This document shows positions 21,468 through 31,439 of a stretch of 64,000 nucleotides of DNA, one piece after another (the first letter of the stretch is position 1; every line of letters begins with the position of its first letter). The DNA is from Schistocerca nitens (Eukaryota > Arthropoda > Insecta > Orthoptera > Acrididae): assembly GCF_023898315.1 (NCBI RefSeq), contig NC_064616.1:289815205-289879204 (forward strand). Reading direction: 5' to 3'. The notes beneath the pieces were generated by a model. It ran no database searches. It saw only the letters and a list, made by a program, of their open reading frames with translations, and had not been told where the DNA came from. Position numbers and translations under genes: made by a program.

Positions 21468-23177
21468 ACCACCGTATGAAAAAGTTCCATCTGTCCACAC
21501 AGAAAATTGCATCTCAACAAACCTGTCATTGGTAAGTATGTTTTACGTTTGTTCTTCCGTTGGCTTTAATTTTGTATTAAAGAAACAACTGTGAAAATAT
21601 TAATAGTGTAATTAATATGTAAGTAGCCATACAGTAGCGTAATAGTTCGTGTTTATAAAATGAATTCTAACATATTGTTATGTTCACAGGTACGCGAACT
21701 ACATTTCAGTCACTCAGTAAAGTGATAACTCAAAATATCATTGTCAACAGATCTGGAGAAATTGCCACTGCGTCTTTAGACCGTTTTTGTCAGATGAGAG
21801 GTTAGTTTCTAAGTGTTTCGATGGACTTAATTACTTCAGTGAGATCGTTCTTGCAAATGTGAAATATACCCCATTGAGTGGCTTTCGTTAGAGCAAATTT
21901 TAGCAATCTACTCTGTCAATTATATTGCTTGTAATTAGTGACAGCAAAAATTGTTTAATAATCCTTGTGGTTTTGCAGACACAGTTCTGACTCTGATTAC
22001 TGGTTGCTGTACGTATCTATCCACATCAAGGCTGTTGAGAGAGACTCGTGAAGATTCAAGACAGCTCTTAGAAGATTTTGCAGTTTAAAAGTGACATAAT
22101 TGTGAAATAACTGTGCAGATGAGTGATTAAACTGTGTTTTATTGAAGTTGTGCGATTTTAAAGGAATAATAAATGTTAAATACAGTGAGTGAATAATGAA
22201 AATCTCATTTTCCACATGTTTAAGTCGTCCTATACCCGTAATTTTCCGCCACTTATTTACTGGTAAACACTAGTTGGAGAGTGACATGCCCCCCCCCCCC
22301 CCCTTTCTCCACAATCTTGGTGTGACACTGACCTGTAACATATCCCAAAGTCTACAATATGCATTTTGAGGCTGTTGATATGAAAGTGGGAAGTACAGAT
22401 CTTCCATTTAAATCAGGAATAGCTTAAGTGCATTACTTGAAAGTAACACAGGAAAAGCGTACTTATGTAAGTGGTAGTAGTGTCGGCAAAAAGTTCTTGT
22501 GTGTGAAGTTGCCATGTAGAACACCAGGTGTAAAGCTTTTATCCCGAGTCTTGAACTGTGTCGGAACAAAAGTGAGGCATTCATATGACCCAATAATACT
22601 GTTTTCATTTCACTACACTTATACAGATGTCTGAGTTCCTCTGTGTTAACATCGCAAAGTCCTGTAGGCATGTGGAGTATTAAGCAAAACTGCCATTTTG
22701 GAAGCAGAATCAAACACATTTGTTACGTTACTTGATATTTTCAGGAGAAATAGGCAATGTTGCTTCTTATTAATATAATACTTTCAGAGTCACAGCTGTG
22801 TTTGACCAACCATAACTGATGCTGAATGTGCATATCGTCATATAATGTGAAGGGCTTATTTCAATAGTGGTACTAGACCGTTACCTCCACTTTTCTGTCT
22901 ATAATGCTTCTGAAATTAATGATCCAAACAAACATAAATAAAGGTTCATCTCTAGCAAGAAGCCATATGCTTGAATATTTCTGGTATCTCAACTGCAGAT
23001 TTTTCAGCACTCATTTTACTTTACGGCTCTGTATCTCAAAATGGACAAAAATGGACTTGTACCACTAATGAAATAAGTCCTTCATATGCACACACAGCAC
23101 ACCGATCTCGTGAGGCACAAGGCTCTCATAACGAAGTACGTACGTCGGTCAACAGATGGCACTAGGAAAAGAATGTT

Positions 23178-23490
23178 AACTGCGCTTTTTAGTTGCTACT
23201 TGCGACTCTTAGTTGCGATTTGTCACAGAAATCGCAGTTTCTCGGTAGCAAATAGCGTAGTATGAACTTTGCTCAACAGATGGCAGTGCTAACTGCGCTT
23301 TTTAGTTGCTACTTGCGACTCTTAGTTGCGACTTGTCACGGAAATCGCAGTTGGACTCCATAGCGTACCGCAGAGATGGACGTAGTACGAACTTTGGCCA
23401 ACAGATGCCACTGTTAACCGCGCTTTTTAGTTGCTACTTGCGACTCTTAATTGCGACTTGTCACTGAAATCGCAGAAAGCAGTGCTAAAT
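23178..23490 (+). repeat. Three tandem ~113-125-bp units
   Basis: Units start at 23178, 23291 and 23416. Each opens AACTGCGCTTTTTAGTTGCT (third unit AACCGCGC), continues TGCGACTCTTAGTTGCGA and TGTCACNGAAATCGCAG, then a spacer with CAACAGATGGCA-like sequence. They form the right subterminal region of the hAT-like element and contain the same GCGACT/GCGATT words as the left 9-bp array. Confidence 0.85.
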
Positions 23491-23659
23491 TCGACCAATA
23501 GATGGCTCACGTCTTTGAATGTGTAATACTACTTGTGACTGCTAACTGTGACTGAAATCGCAGTTAGATTATGTAAAGTGGCTACTGTGATATCTGTGAC
23601 TTCTCAGTCACTGTGATTTCTAACAGATACGCGATTTCCTGCCCACCACTAGTTCTGAG

Positions 23660-24594
23660 TGTTCAAAACACACTACGTTTAGTTGACTACAAAATCCACT
23701 TATAGGTCCTCTGCTGCTGTGTCAGTTCCACATCTGCAATTATGTACTTACTTCATCCAAGTGTATTTATGCTGAGCTATAAATAATGTTTCACGTCTGC
23801 CATTAGGTTACTCAATTATGTTGCTAGTCTACGTACTTATTTAACACTCACTCTATTGACATTTAAAGCATAGGATAGCACATTTATTTCATATCCATAG
23901 TGTATTGCAGCTGATCAGTTTGCTCACGTGGCAATCCATTTCCACTCGATCGGACGCTGAAACCACAGGTAGTCTCTCTCGACCTACCACTAAAGTGCAT
24001 CAAGTAATTATGGACGAGCGTAATCCTAAATTCCTTAAACCTATAGGACACCATGATTTGCTTTGTCTCATCTAACGTAAGGGTACCTATGGTCGCATTC
24101 ACGCCTCCAACTCATAACCTCAATACGTGTAGGTGTGTCCTGTCACACACTACACCAAATAACGGCCAGCTCCAACCTTATAAATACTTCAGGGACGTGT
24201 CCTTCACGTCTCAACCACAAACACTGTTCAATTCTATTACACTGCCATTCCTTGCTACACAAGGTGAGTTTATTCTTACAACTTATCTGCATTTTTTTTC
24301 ATAACATTAAGCAATCTCTTTTACTATTAATTAGTTAGCTCTACAGCATACAATAGGTTTCACTGCCACTTCAGATCCTGCTTGTACACGAATTCGTATA
24401 TCTTTTTAAAATATTATTGTGGGACCATTTCCAATGAAACAACACTTTGTACTTACTATATTACCAGGGTTCTATACATAATTGTTACTCAAATACGTTT
24501 GTATCTTAATTACGTCATACTTCTCTATTGTTTATGTCACTGTTAGGTTTGTCACATTAGGGTTTTATTTCACTAATCGGTGGATAGACTGGTT
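23660..24594 (+). other. No gene recognised; possible promoter and first exon
   Basis: Around 24177 a TATA-like box (CTTATAAATACTTCAGGG) is followed by non-AT-rich sequence. A perfect splice-donor-like CACAAGGTGAGTTT lies at about 24259-24272. This could be a host or retroelement first exon. On the minus strand it may instead be part of the LTR of the adjacent gypsy remnant. No coding frame supports either view. Confidence 0.25.
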
Positions 24595-25133
24595 ACAGAA
24601 CTCATGGCTTGATAGCCATGACGGAAAATTTTCATATTGGATAGAAGGGGTCAAAATTTTTGTAGATAGGAAAGATGAAGAGTGAGTAAGACCTGAAATG
24701 GAAAGAAGATCTCACACAGCTGGGACTGCACAGCTGCCACACTGTGTAGAGGTTACAGAACAACCTCCTCCCTACAGAATTCGTTGTTTTCGGAAAATTT
24801 TCATATTGGAAAGAAGGGGTTGAAATTTTTGTGGATAGGAAAGATGAAGAATGAATGAGACCTGAAATGGAAAGAAGATCTCACACAGCTGAGACTGCAC
24901 AGCTGACACACTGTGTAGAGGTTACAGAACAACCTCCTCCCTTCAGAATTCATTAGTTTATTATTGGTTTGATAACCATAACGGAAAATTTTAGTATTTG
25001 AGAGTAAGAGGCGAAATTTTGGTGGATAGAAAAGATGAAGAGTGAGTGAGACCTGAAAAGGAAAGAAGATCTCACACAGTTGGGACTGCACAGCTGCCAC
25101 ACTGTGTAGAGGCTACAGAACAACCTCCTCCCT
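24595..25133. repeat. Three tandem units of ~169-191 bp at the gypsy 3' end
   Basis: Units start at about 24595, 24774 and 24943, each opening ACAGAAYTC. Each contains CGGAAAATTTT, GAAAGAAGATCTCACACAG and CTGTGTAGAGG-TACAGAACAACCTCCTCCCT. A fourth start at 25134 runs directly into the stop codon of the gypsy integrase frame. On the minus strand each unit carries a purine-rich run AGGGAGGAGG followed by TTGTTCTGTA. That layout resembles a polypurine tract followed by an LTR start, so the array may be a multiplied 3' end of that retroelement. Confidence 0.75.
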
Positions 25134-25872
25134 ACAGAACTCATTCACTACCTATGAACTTCTTTAGGTCGATCACGTTCCTGAGACCTAATACCTTTTT
25201 ACTCTTAGGGTACTCTAGCCTATATGCATTGGCATGTGGTTTTCCCAACGAGTTAAAATTTCATAGAGTGGCTATAGGTCCGCCATGTTTGAAGCAAATT
25301 GAAGTTCTGTCCACCATGTTTTATTCAGTCAAGGCGATCGTCTGCTGTGTCCCGCACCCTTGTAACTGCGTTTGACTTACTTGAAATAGCCCATACTAGC
25401 TTTATTTTTTCTAAAACAAGCAATAGACAGCATTGATTTCTGTGTGCACTGACAGCAAAAAGGGATGTTTTTGTCGAAATATGGCTAAACTTTTCGATGT
25501 AGATACCACTACAAGACAACTCAAATAAGTCCCTCCATCCACTATATCGTCACTTGTTGCCCATAAATTAATGCAATTAGAGCAGGTACCATCAGAATAT
25601 TACGGTGAAACTTCTAGACATGCTGTGGTTAACTATTAGAAACAGTAACTGGCGCAGAAATGCGATATTTTTGTCGCTATTTCAAAGTGAACAGTCAAAG
25701 CCTCAAAAACCAGTACACTGTGAACGAGAATATTATTTGAAATATGTGATACAAATAGTTAACACAAGCATAGTAATTCAATAATAATAATAATCTACAA
25801 GAAAAGTAAAATAATTTATTTACATTTAATTTTTACAATGTTTTAACTGACATTCGATTTTTTTAAGTCTTT

Positions 25873-28106
25873 TCACTGACTTTTAAATAAAATAAGCTTG
25901 GTGTGTAGTTGTCTCACAACTTTACCTCTCTGCTCAGAAGATTTTGATTTGCATAAGTGATTTATTCGATATATAAAATAATGTTTGAGCAGCAGTTTTA
26001 TCAGTTTAACATAATGGGTTTCTTCACCAAATTCAGTTTCTGTAAAAAGATGTTCATTGTTTATAAATAAGGAGCCTCTCACTAATTGCAACACTTCTGT
26101 CTGGAACCTCGACAAAACGGTTTTCTGACATTTGAGGATTATGTCCTCATTATTTCTGAAAACCTTCTTAGCAACATTACAAAGCTTAACAACATCATTA
26201 GCTGGATTGATTAAACTGGTTTTCACATCTTTCACTGCAATCAATCAAGTTCTTTTAGGCTCAATAGAAGCAAAAATAACTTCTAAGCAGTCAGTACAGT
26301 TAATTTATTTGTCACCTGTCTCACTATACTTCCAGCTATGTACTCAGTGACACATTCAGAGTACATACTCAGTGAGGCATAATCTGGCACATAATCATGG
26401 TCTACAGCTGCAGGGCTTACCTTAGCAAAAGGAAGTGATGGAACGGTAGCAGGAGGTAGCATACTAGTATTTGATTCTTGGCAATTTCCATTTTGAGAAC
26501 CTTCTATCTGTGCAATTAAGCATTTCCTGTATGCTGATCTAAACTGCACAGCATTTGGGTTATTTCTGCTTCCTCCTCTACTACAAATGCTGGAGAAAAA
26601 CAATTCCGAGTTATCTTGACCTATTCTACGGGTCAAAATATAATTGAGCTCTGCATTTTCTTTCCAAACATACAATTCTGCAATTTGCCTTAGGCTCATT
26701 AAACTCAGCATAAGTTCATACAAAGGCATTTTTCTGTTAGACAGAATAACAGGACTTCCATCAGAAAGCTTTAAAGACTTGAAATAATTAATGTATTCAT
26801 TGATCCTTTGACTGTGTTTCTGTTCCCTCTGAAAATTGGTGCCTTAGAGCCCTTGCCCATTGTGTGACAAGAATGTAATAAATCAAAGGCACTGTCTAAC
26901 ATTTTGATAAATTTAACTGTTGCCTCACACCCATAAAATACTTTAATGCCTAAATCTTTGCAGAACAACATGGCATTTGCAACAGAATTGCTAAGGGTTT
27001 GTGCTGCCAAAGCCACTTTCATTTTTTGAGTGTGGTACAGAATGTGCTGTCTCCTAAGTTTGTTTGCAGCATGCAAACCTTCCCTTTCATGCAAGTCCAC
27101 AAACTTTTTAAAATATTCCCATTTAATTATGTTATCACTGCCTGAAATGGTACCATCTAACAAAAAATACTTTTCTACAAGTAAATTACATGCCAGCTTT
27201 AGCATGTGAGCTGTGTCGAACATACAAAATACCCTCATATCATTACTTGAAGGGTGGGGAAACCAACACTGTGCTCCCTGATCCCTAAATTTGCCATTAA
27301 AGATTTGTGGCAGTACCATCGCAAACCACAGCTACTATAGTAACACCAGTGTCTTCAAGTTTTCGGAGATACTGTTGTACCAAATTTAGCTTTACAGTAG
27401 AAGATATGGAGTGAACTAAACAATAACCCACAGGAATTTTCCAATTTCTGTTTAGCGCTGTGCCCATGAACACAAGAGCCTCTTTTGCTGCCTCGCTATC
27501 ATCACTTTCTATGCCGCCCTGCCCTAAATCAACATAGTCTCTTATTTTTCCCCCATCCCAAACACGGTCCTTCTTAATAGCTATCTCATCAAACATCAAT
27601 GTTGCAAAAATTTGGGTTGTGCTATTCTCAACTTCAGAGGCAATTTTAGTGAAACCCTCTTCAGTAAAACCTGGATGGCCACCCATTGACATTGCCCAAC
27701 GGCGAAGCGTTCTTGGGTGGGGTAATTTCACAAATTTTAGTAAGTAACTATATGCCTTGGCAGAATAAAAGTCTAGGGTCAGGGCAAATTTCCTTATTTG
27801 CTGAGAATAATGGCATACTTTACCACTGCACTGAAGTTCCAATAGCTCCTTCAACAAACCAACTACATGTTCACTGTTTAACATATCAGAAACTGAACTA
27901 CATAGCCTTCTTCTCAAACCAGCAACTAAGGTCTGTAATTGCACTATTCTTGTTTTGTGTCGTACACTAAGTTGCTTCATTTGCTTTATCCGCTTTTTTA
28001 GTGGCACATTCTCTGCTTGTACTCTGTTATATTGTGTTTTCAACTTCTTAGGGCTTGGTAGACAGTAATTAAGGTCAGCAGAAACAGATGTGGGTCCAAT
28101 AGGCAC
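25873..28106 (-). pseudogene. P-element-like transposase body (THAP9 type)
   Basis: Four minus frames in order make up the family profile. In 28106-27297: a coiled-coil region (NVPLKKRIKQMKQLSVRHKT), LKFVKLPHPRTLRRW, and the catalytic-core start TLMFDEIAIKK. In 27319-26771: CWFPHPSSNDMRVFCMFDTA then HMLKLACNLLVEK, the insertion-domain entry. In 26729-26283: LNYILTRRIGQDNSELFFSS then SRGGSRNNPNAVQFRSAYRK, the conserved P/THAP9 C-terminal block. The C-terminal part is in 26244-25873. At least three frameshifts (near 27300, 26800 and 26260) and one stop near 26240 separate them, so the protein is not made from this copy. Confidence 0.88.
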
Positions 28107-28299
28107 ATCATGAATGCAGTTACATCATAAGTTTATAACAGAGTTACTCCATAAGATTATAATTGAGTATGTAATTCAAAGTAATAAGAACATGGAGTAA
28201 AATTAAATTATTGACTTACTTTATGCTAATGATGTCACATTAACAGCACTGTCTTGCAAATTGTCGAAAGATCGCTTTCTGGTTTGTGGTCATAATACT

Positions 28300-28686
28300 T
28301 TATCTTTTTTTTTGTAAATGTGGTGGAAAATTAAAGACAGTTGGTACTGCTTTTGACAAATTTGTGTGGTACATATATTACTCTTCAAAATGAGCTGAAC
28401 AGAGGTAATTGGCACTGTAGTAGGAAACCAGTTTTCTCGCTTCATATTTATAACCCAACTTTTTCTAATTTACTTATCTTTTAAAGGAAATCTGTAATCA
28501 ACTATAAATAAATTACTTCCCCCATTTGTCTTAAGCATAATTACAGTTCCAATGCAAATGACTCTTTAATAAACATTAAAAACGTGTGTCGTATTTCGTT
28601 ACTAATATACTTACTTATAATATGAAATATTTGTTGTTTTATCGCTGCGATTTGCAGTTGAACGCTGAACAAACTGCAGGTATGCT
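28300..28686 (-). pseudogene. THAP zinc-finger exons of the P-type element
   Basis: The minus strand from 28683 reads PAVCSAFNC, the first Cys pair of a THAP finger. NRSDKTTNISYY follows after a 2-nt loss. A GTAAGT donor (28614-28609) and an acceptor ending CAG (28494-28492) bound a 123-nt intron. After it comes FPLKDK ... RENWFPTT, then SAHFEE (second Cys and His) and LSKAVPTVFNFP. This is the full C2CH THAP layout, including the AVPT-F box. The start codon position reads ATA instead of ATG, and stops and shifts occur. A second GTAAGT (near 28206) may be the donor of another intron leading to the transposase body. Confidence 0.8.
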
Positions 28687-30499
28687 GACTTTATATTTTC
28701 TAACAAAAAACTCAACTAAAAACGTTAAATGTTGCAGTAATATCACAACAGCTGACACACTTCCAACACAAACAAAAGTAACGCTTTCGTAATATTTTGA
28801 CTAAGGAGAACATGGCGGCCGAGTTAGCATTGGTTGCCGCTAAGAGCGCTGTAACTAGTATCTCAGCCACTCTATGAAATTTTAACTCGTTGGGTTTTCC
28901 TATGATCCTGAAAGGTCTTTGGTATACAAACATGAATTTCTTTGTTTCTGCATTTATTTTCTTTGATTTTTCCTTGGTTTTGACAAGGACTAACTGACCT
29001 ATTTCAAAACTGGTGGGTACAGCTTTTGCGTCATGACGCTTCTTCCTTTCCAATGCTCTTTTTCTTATATTTGCCTTAGCCATTAACTTCTTCTCGTCTG
29101 TGGATATTTGCGTTAGAATAGGAAATTCTACCATATCTGCAATCACATTGTGCGGTTCTTGGCCAAACATCAATTCGCAAGGCGCAAAACCAGTTGCATC
29201 ATGCCTTAAGTTGTTAATTACATTCTCAAAATATTTAATGTGCTCTGCCCAACTTGAGTGTTTCCGAGCACAATAAGTCCTGCAAAACCTATTCAATTCT
29301 CTCATAATACGTTCACTCATATTTCCTTGGGGGAAATACGCAGATATTTTCAGATGTTTCACGCCGGCCTTATCTAGACATTTCTTAAATCTATCAGAAT
29401 TAAATTGAGGCCCATTGTCTGACAGCAAATTTTTCGGAACGCCAACGTTCACGAAGTAATCTTTTTCCAACTTTTCTACCAATGTTTTTGCATTTGCTCT
29501 TTTAATTGGGTATAGCTTAACATATTTACTGAATCCATACACAACAACAAAAACATGGGTGCAACCACCTCTCGAAGCAGGAAGAGGGCCAAACAAATCA
29601 CAAGCCAGTAATTCTAGGGTTTCAGTTGGCTCTACTGAATGCATATCCCCTTGTATTCTGGTGTTAGCAGCACGGACTTTCTGGCACACTACACAAGATG
29701 CTAGACACTTGGCCACATGGCGGTACATGTTGTCAAACACAACCTTCTCTTTTAATTTTGCAATGCACTTCTTTGCACCGTAGTGCCCATACCTCAGGTG
29801 TACATAGTCGATTAGTAAGTCTACATGTTGTGAGGGAAAGCACAGCTTCCACTCAGAAACACCTACCTTTTTCCTTCTAAACATAATACCTTTATGCAGA
29901 TAATAGTATTGCGAAACCTTAGGATAGTTCGCATTTCCTAAATAGCTCTTCACTAATTTCAGCTGGTCATTTGCATTATGCTCAAGTCTCAAGTTCTTAA
30001 TCACTCTCAGTAATGCACTTTCTTCCTTCACTTCGTGCAACGCAAACATTCGTACTTCACTTAGGTCTGTTGCTGTAATTCCCGCGTCATCACATAGCTC
30101 CGCACTTCTAGATAACCCATCAGCTACCAGATTGTCTTTCCCTTGAATATATCTAACCTCAAGGTCAAACTGCTGGAGATACAATGACCATCTTACCAAA
30201 CGAGCATTCCTCAACTTACAGGTTTTTAAAAAGGTCAACGCCTTATGGTCACTGTAAACAATTATCTTGTGACCTAATAGATACTGCTCAAACTTCTGTA
30301 CCCCAAATACAATTGCCAATGCTTCCAGTTCTGAGATGCCATAATTTCTCTCTGCTGCCTGTAAAGATCGACTTGCGAAAGCTATAGTCTTGTGCACTTC
30401 TTGTTCGTTTTCTATTTCTACTTGGAATATCTCCACAGCTATACCATAGCCACTACCATCAACAGACATACAGAATGGTTTTTCAAAATGTTTCAAAAT

Positions 30500-31433
30500 G
30501 TTAGAGCTCATTGTATGGAGAGTGCTACGGGAGAACCAGTTGTTTCCGTACCATGTATCAACAACTGATTGGCCTCCACGGGTACACTTCTGCGAATGGT
30601 TCATCCAACAATGTGTCAATCCTCATTTCAGTGCAAATGTTCTCTTTACGGATGAGGCTTCATTCCAACGTGATCAAATTGTAAATTTTCACAATCTACA
30701 TGAGTGGGCTGACGAGAATCCGCACGAAATTGTGCAATCACGTCATCAACACAGATTTTCTGTGAACGTTTGGGCAGGCATTGTTGGTGATGTCTTGATT
30801 GGGCCCCGTGTTGTTCCACCTACGCTCAATGGAGCACGTTATCATGATTTCATATGGGATACTCTACCCGTGCTGCTAGAACATGTGCCTTTACAAGTAC
30901 GACACAACATGTGGTTCATGCACGATGGAGCTCCTGCACATTTCAGTCGAAGTGTTCATACACTTCTCAACAACAGAGTCGGTGACCGATGCATTGGTAG
31001 GGGCGCTCTCCTGACTTCAACCCTCTTGACTTCAATTTATGGGGGCATTTGAAAGCTCTTGTCTACGCAACCCCGGTACCAAATGTAGAGACTCTTCGTG
31101 CTCGTATTGTGGACGGCTGTGATACAATACGCCATTCTCCAGGGCTGCATCAGCGCATCAGGGATTTCATGTGACGGAGGGTGGATGCATGTATCCTCGC
31201 TAATGGAGGACATTTTGAACATTTCCTATAACAAAGTGTTTGAAGTCACGCTGGTACATTCTGTTGCTGTGTGTTTCCATTCCATGATTAATGTGATTTG
31301 AAGAGAAGTAAGAAAATGAGCTCTAACATGGAAAGTATGCGTTTCCGCACACATGTCCACATAACATATTTTCTTTCTTTGTGTGTGAGGAATGTTCCCT
31401 GAGAGTTTGGCCGTACCTTTTTGTAACACCCTG
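30500..31433 (+). pseudogene. Tc1/mariner-superfamily transposase, 5'-truncated, with intact right end
   Basis: The frame 30498-31052 contains NQLFPYHVSTT, VHFCEWFIQQCVNPHFSANV, then the first catalytic region LFTDEASFQRDQIVNFHNLH. VWAGIVGDVLIGPRV and the second region NMWFMHDGAPAHFSRSV follow. The third region is shifted (near 31010-31060, DFNLWGHLK-like) and the C-terminus near 31200 reads ANGGHFEHF-like. The right end ...CTTTTTGTAACACCCTGTA is a typical inverted-repeat end with TA. The left end and DNA-binding domain are missing. The left break lies in the gypsy RNase H region. Confidence 0.8.
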
Positions 31434-31439
31434 TACTGT

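Larger units (their letters stand above)
21143..23651. mobile_element. hAT-like non-autonomous DNA transposon, 2.5 kb
   Basis: An exact 8-bp duplication GTTCTGAG (21135-21142 and 23652-23659) flanks ends that are inverted: TAGTGATGGGC on the left and GCCCACCACTA on the right. An 8-bp TSD plus a TAGTGRTGGGC-type end is the signature of hAT elements. No transposase could be recognised inside. Instead the subterminal regions are filled with repeats of GCGATTTCTGTGAC/CGCAGTTAAG-type motifs, a 9-bp array and a ~115-bp array. A run of 15 C occurs at 22289-22303. Confidence 0.8.
25246..28892 (-). mobile_element. P-type (THAP9-like) DNA transposon, complete ends, 8-bp TSD
   Basis: Perfect 28-bp terminal inverted repeats lie at 25246-25273 and 28865-28892, starting CAACGAGTTAAAATTTC. 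They are flanked by the exact 8-bp duplication GGTTTTCC (25238-25245 and 28893-28900). Eight-bp TSDs and ends starting CA are P-element hallmarks. The element is 3647 bp and carries, on the minus strand, a THAP zinc-finger exon pair, one clear GT-AG intron and the P-type transposase body. It sits in the integrase ORF of a gypsy remnant, and removing it with one TSD restores that frame. Terminal repeats still identical argue for recent insertion, although the transposase has lesions. Confidence 0.92.
25141..30500 (-). pseudogene. Ty3/gypsy pol remnant: RNase H and integrase, split by the P element
   Basis: The minus strand from about 30500 encodes the RNase H region (KPFCMSVDGSGYGIAVE ... IIVYSDHKALTFLKT). 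A spacer and the integrase HHCC zinc motif follow (HLRYGHYG ... CVVCQK), then the integrase core (LLACDLFGPLP; LLSDNGPQFNS; catalytic Glu in NMSERIMREL), and then QLVLVKTKEKSKK. The open frame stops matching at 28900. It resumes exactly on the other side of the 3.6-kb P-type element at 25237 and ends with a TGA at 25141-25143. Protease and reverse transcriptase are missing because the 5' part is cut off at the Tc1-like element near 30500. The frame is unusually open for such a remnant. Confidence 0.85.

Noticed and set aside
21227-21594. Three overlapping open frames (Ser-Ala-Thr repeats, Cys/Phe/Asp repeats, and an Arg/Ser-rich frame on the minus strand)
   Set aside because: All are produced by the 9-bp minisatellite, which cannot create stops. 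They are not a gene.
24595-25146. CRISPR-like array
   Set aside because: Units are long, nearly identical throughout and without unique spacers. It is a simple tandem duplication in eukaryotic repeat DNA.
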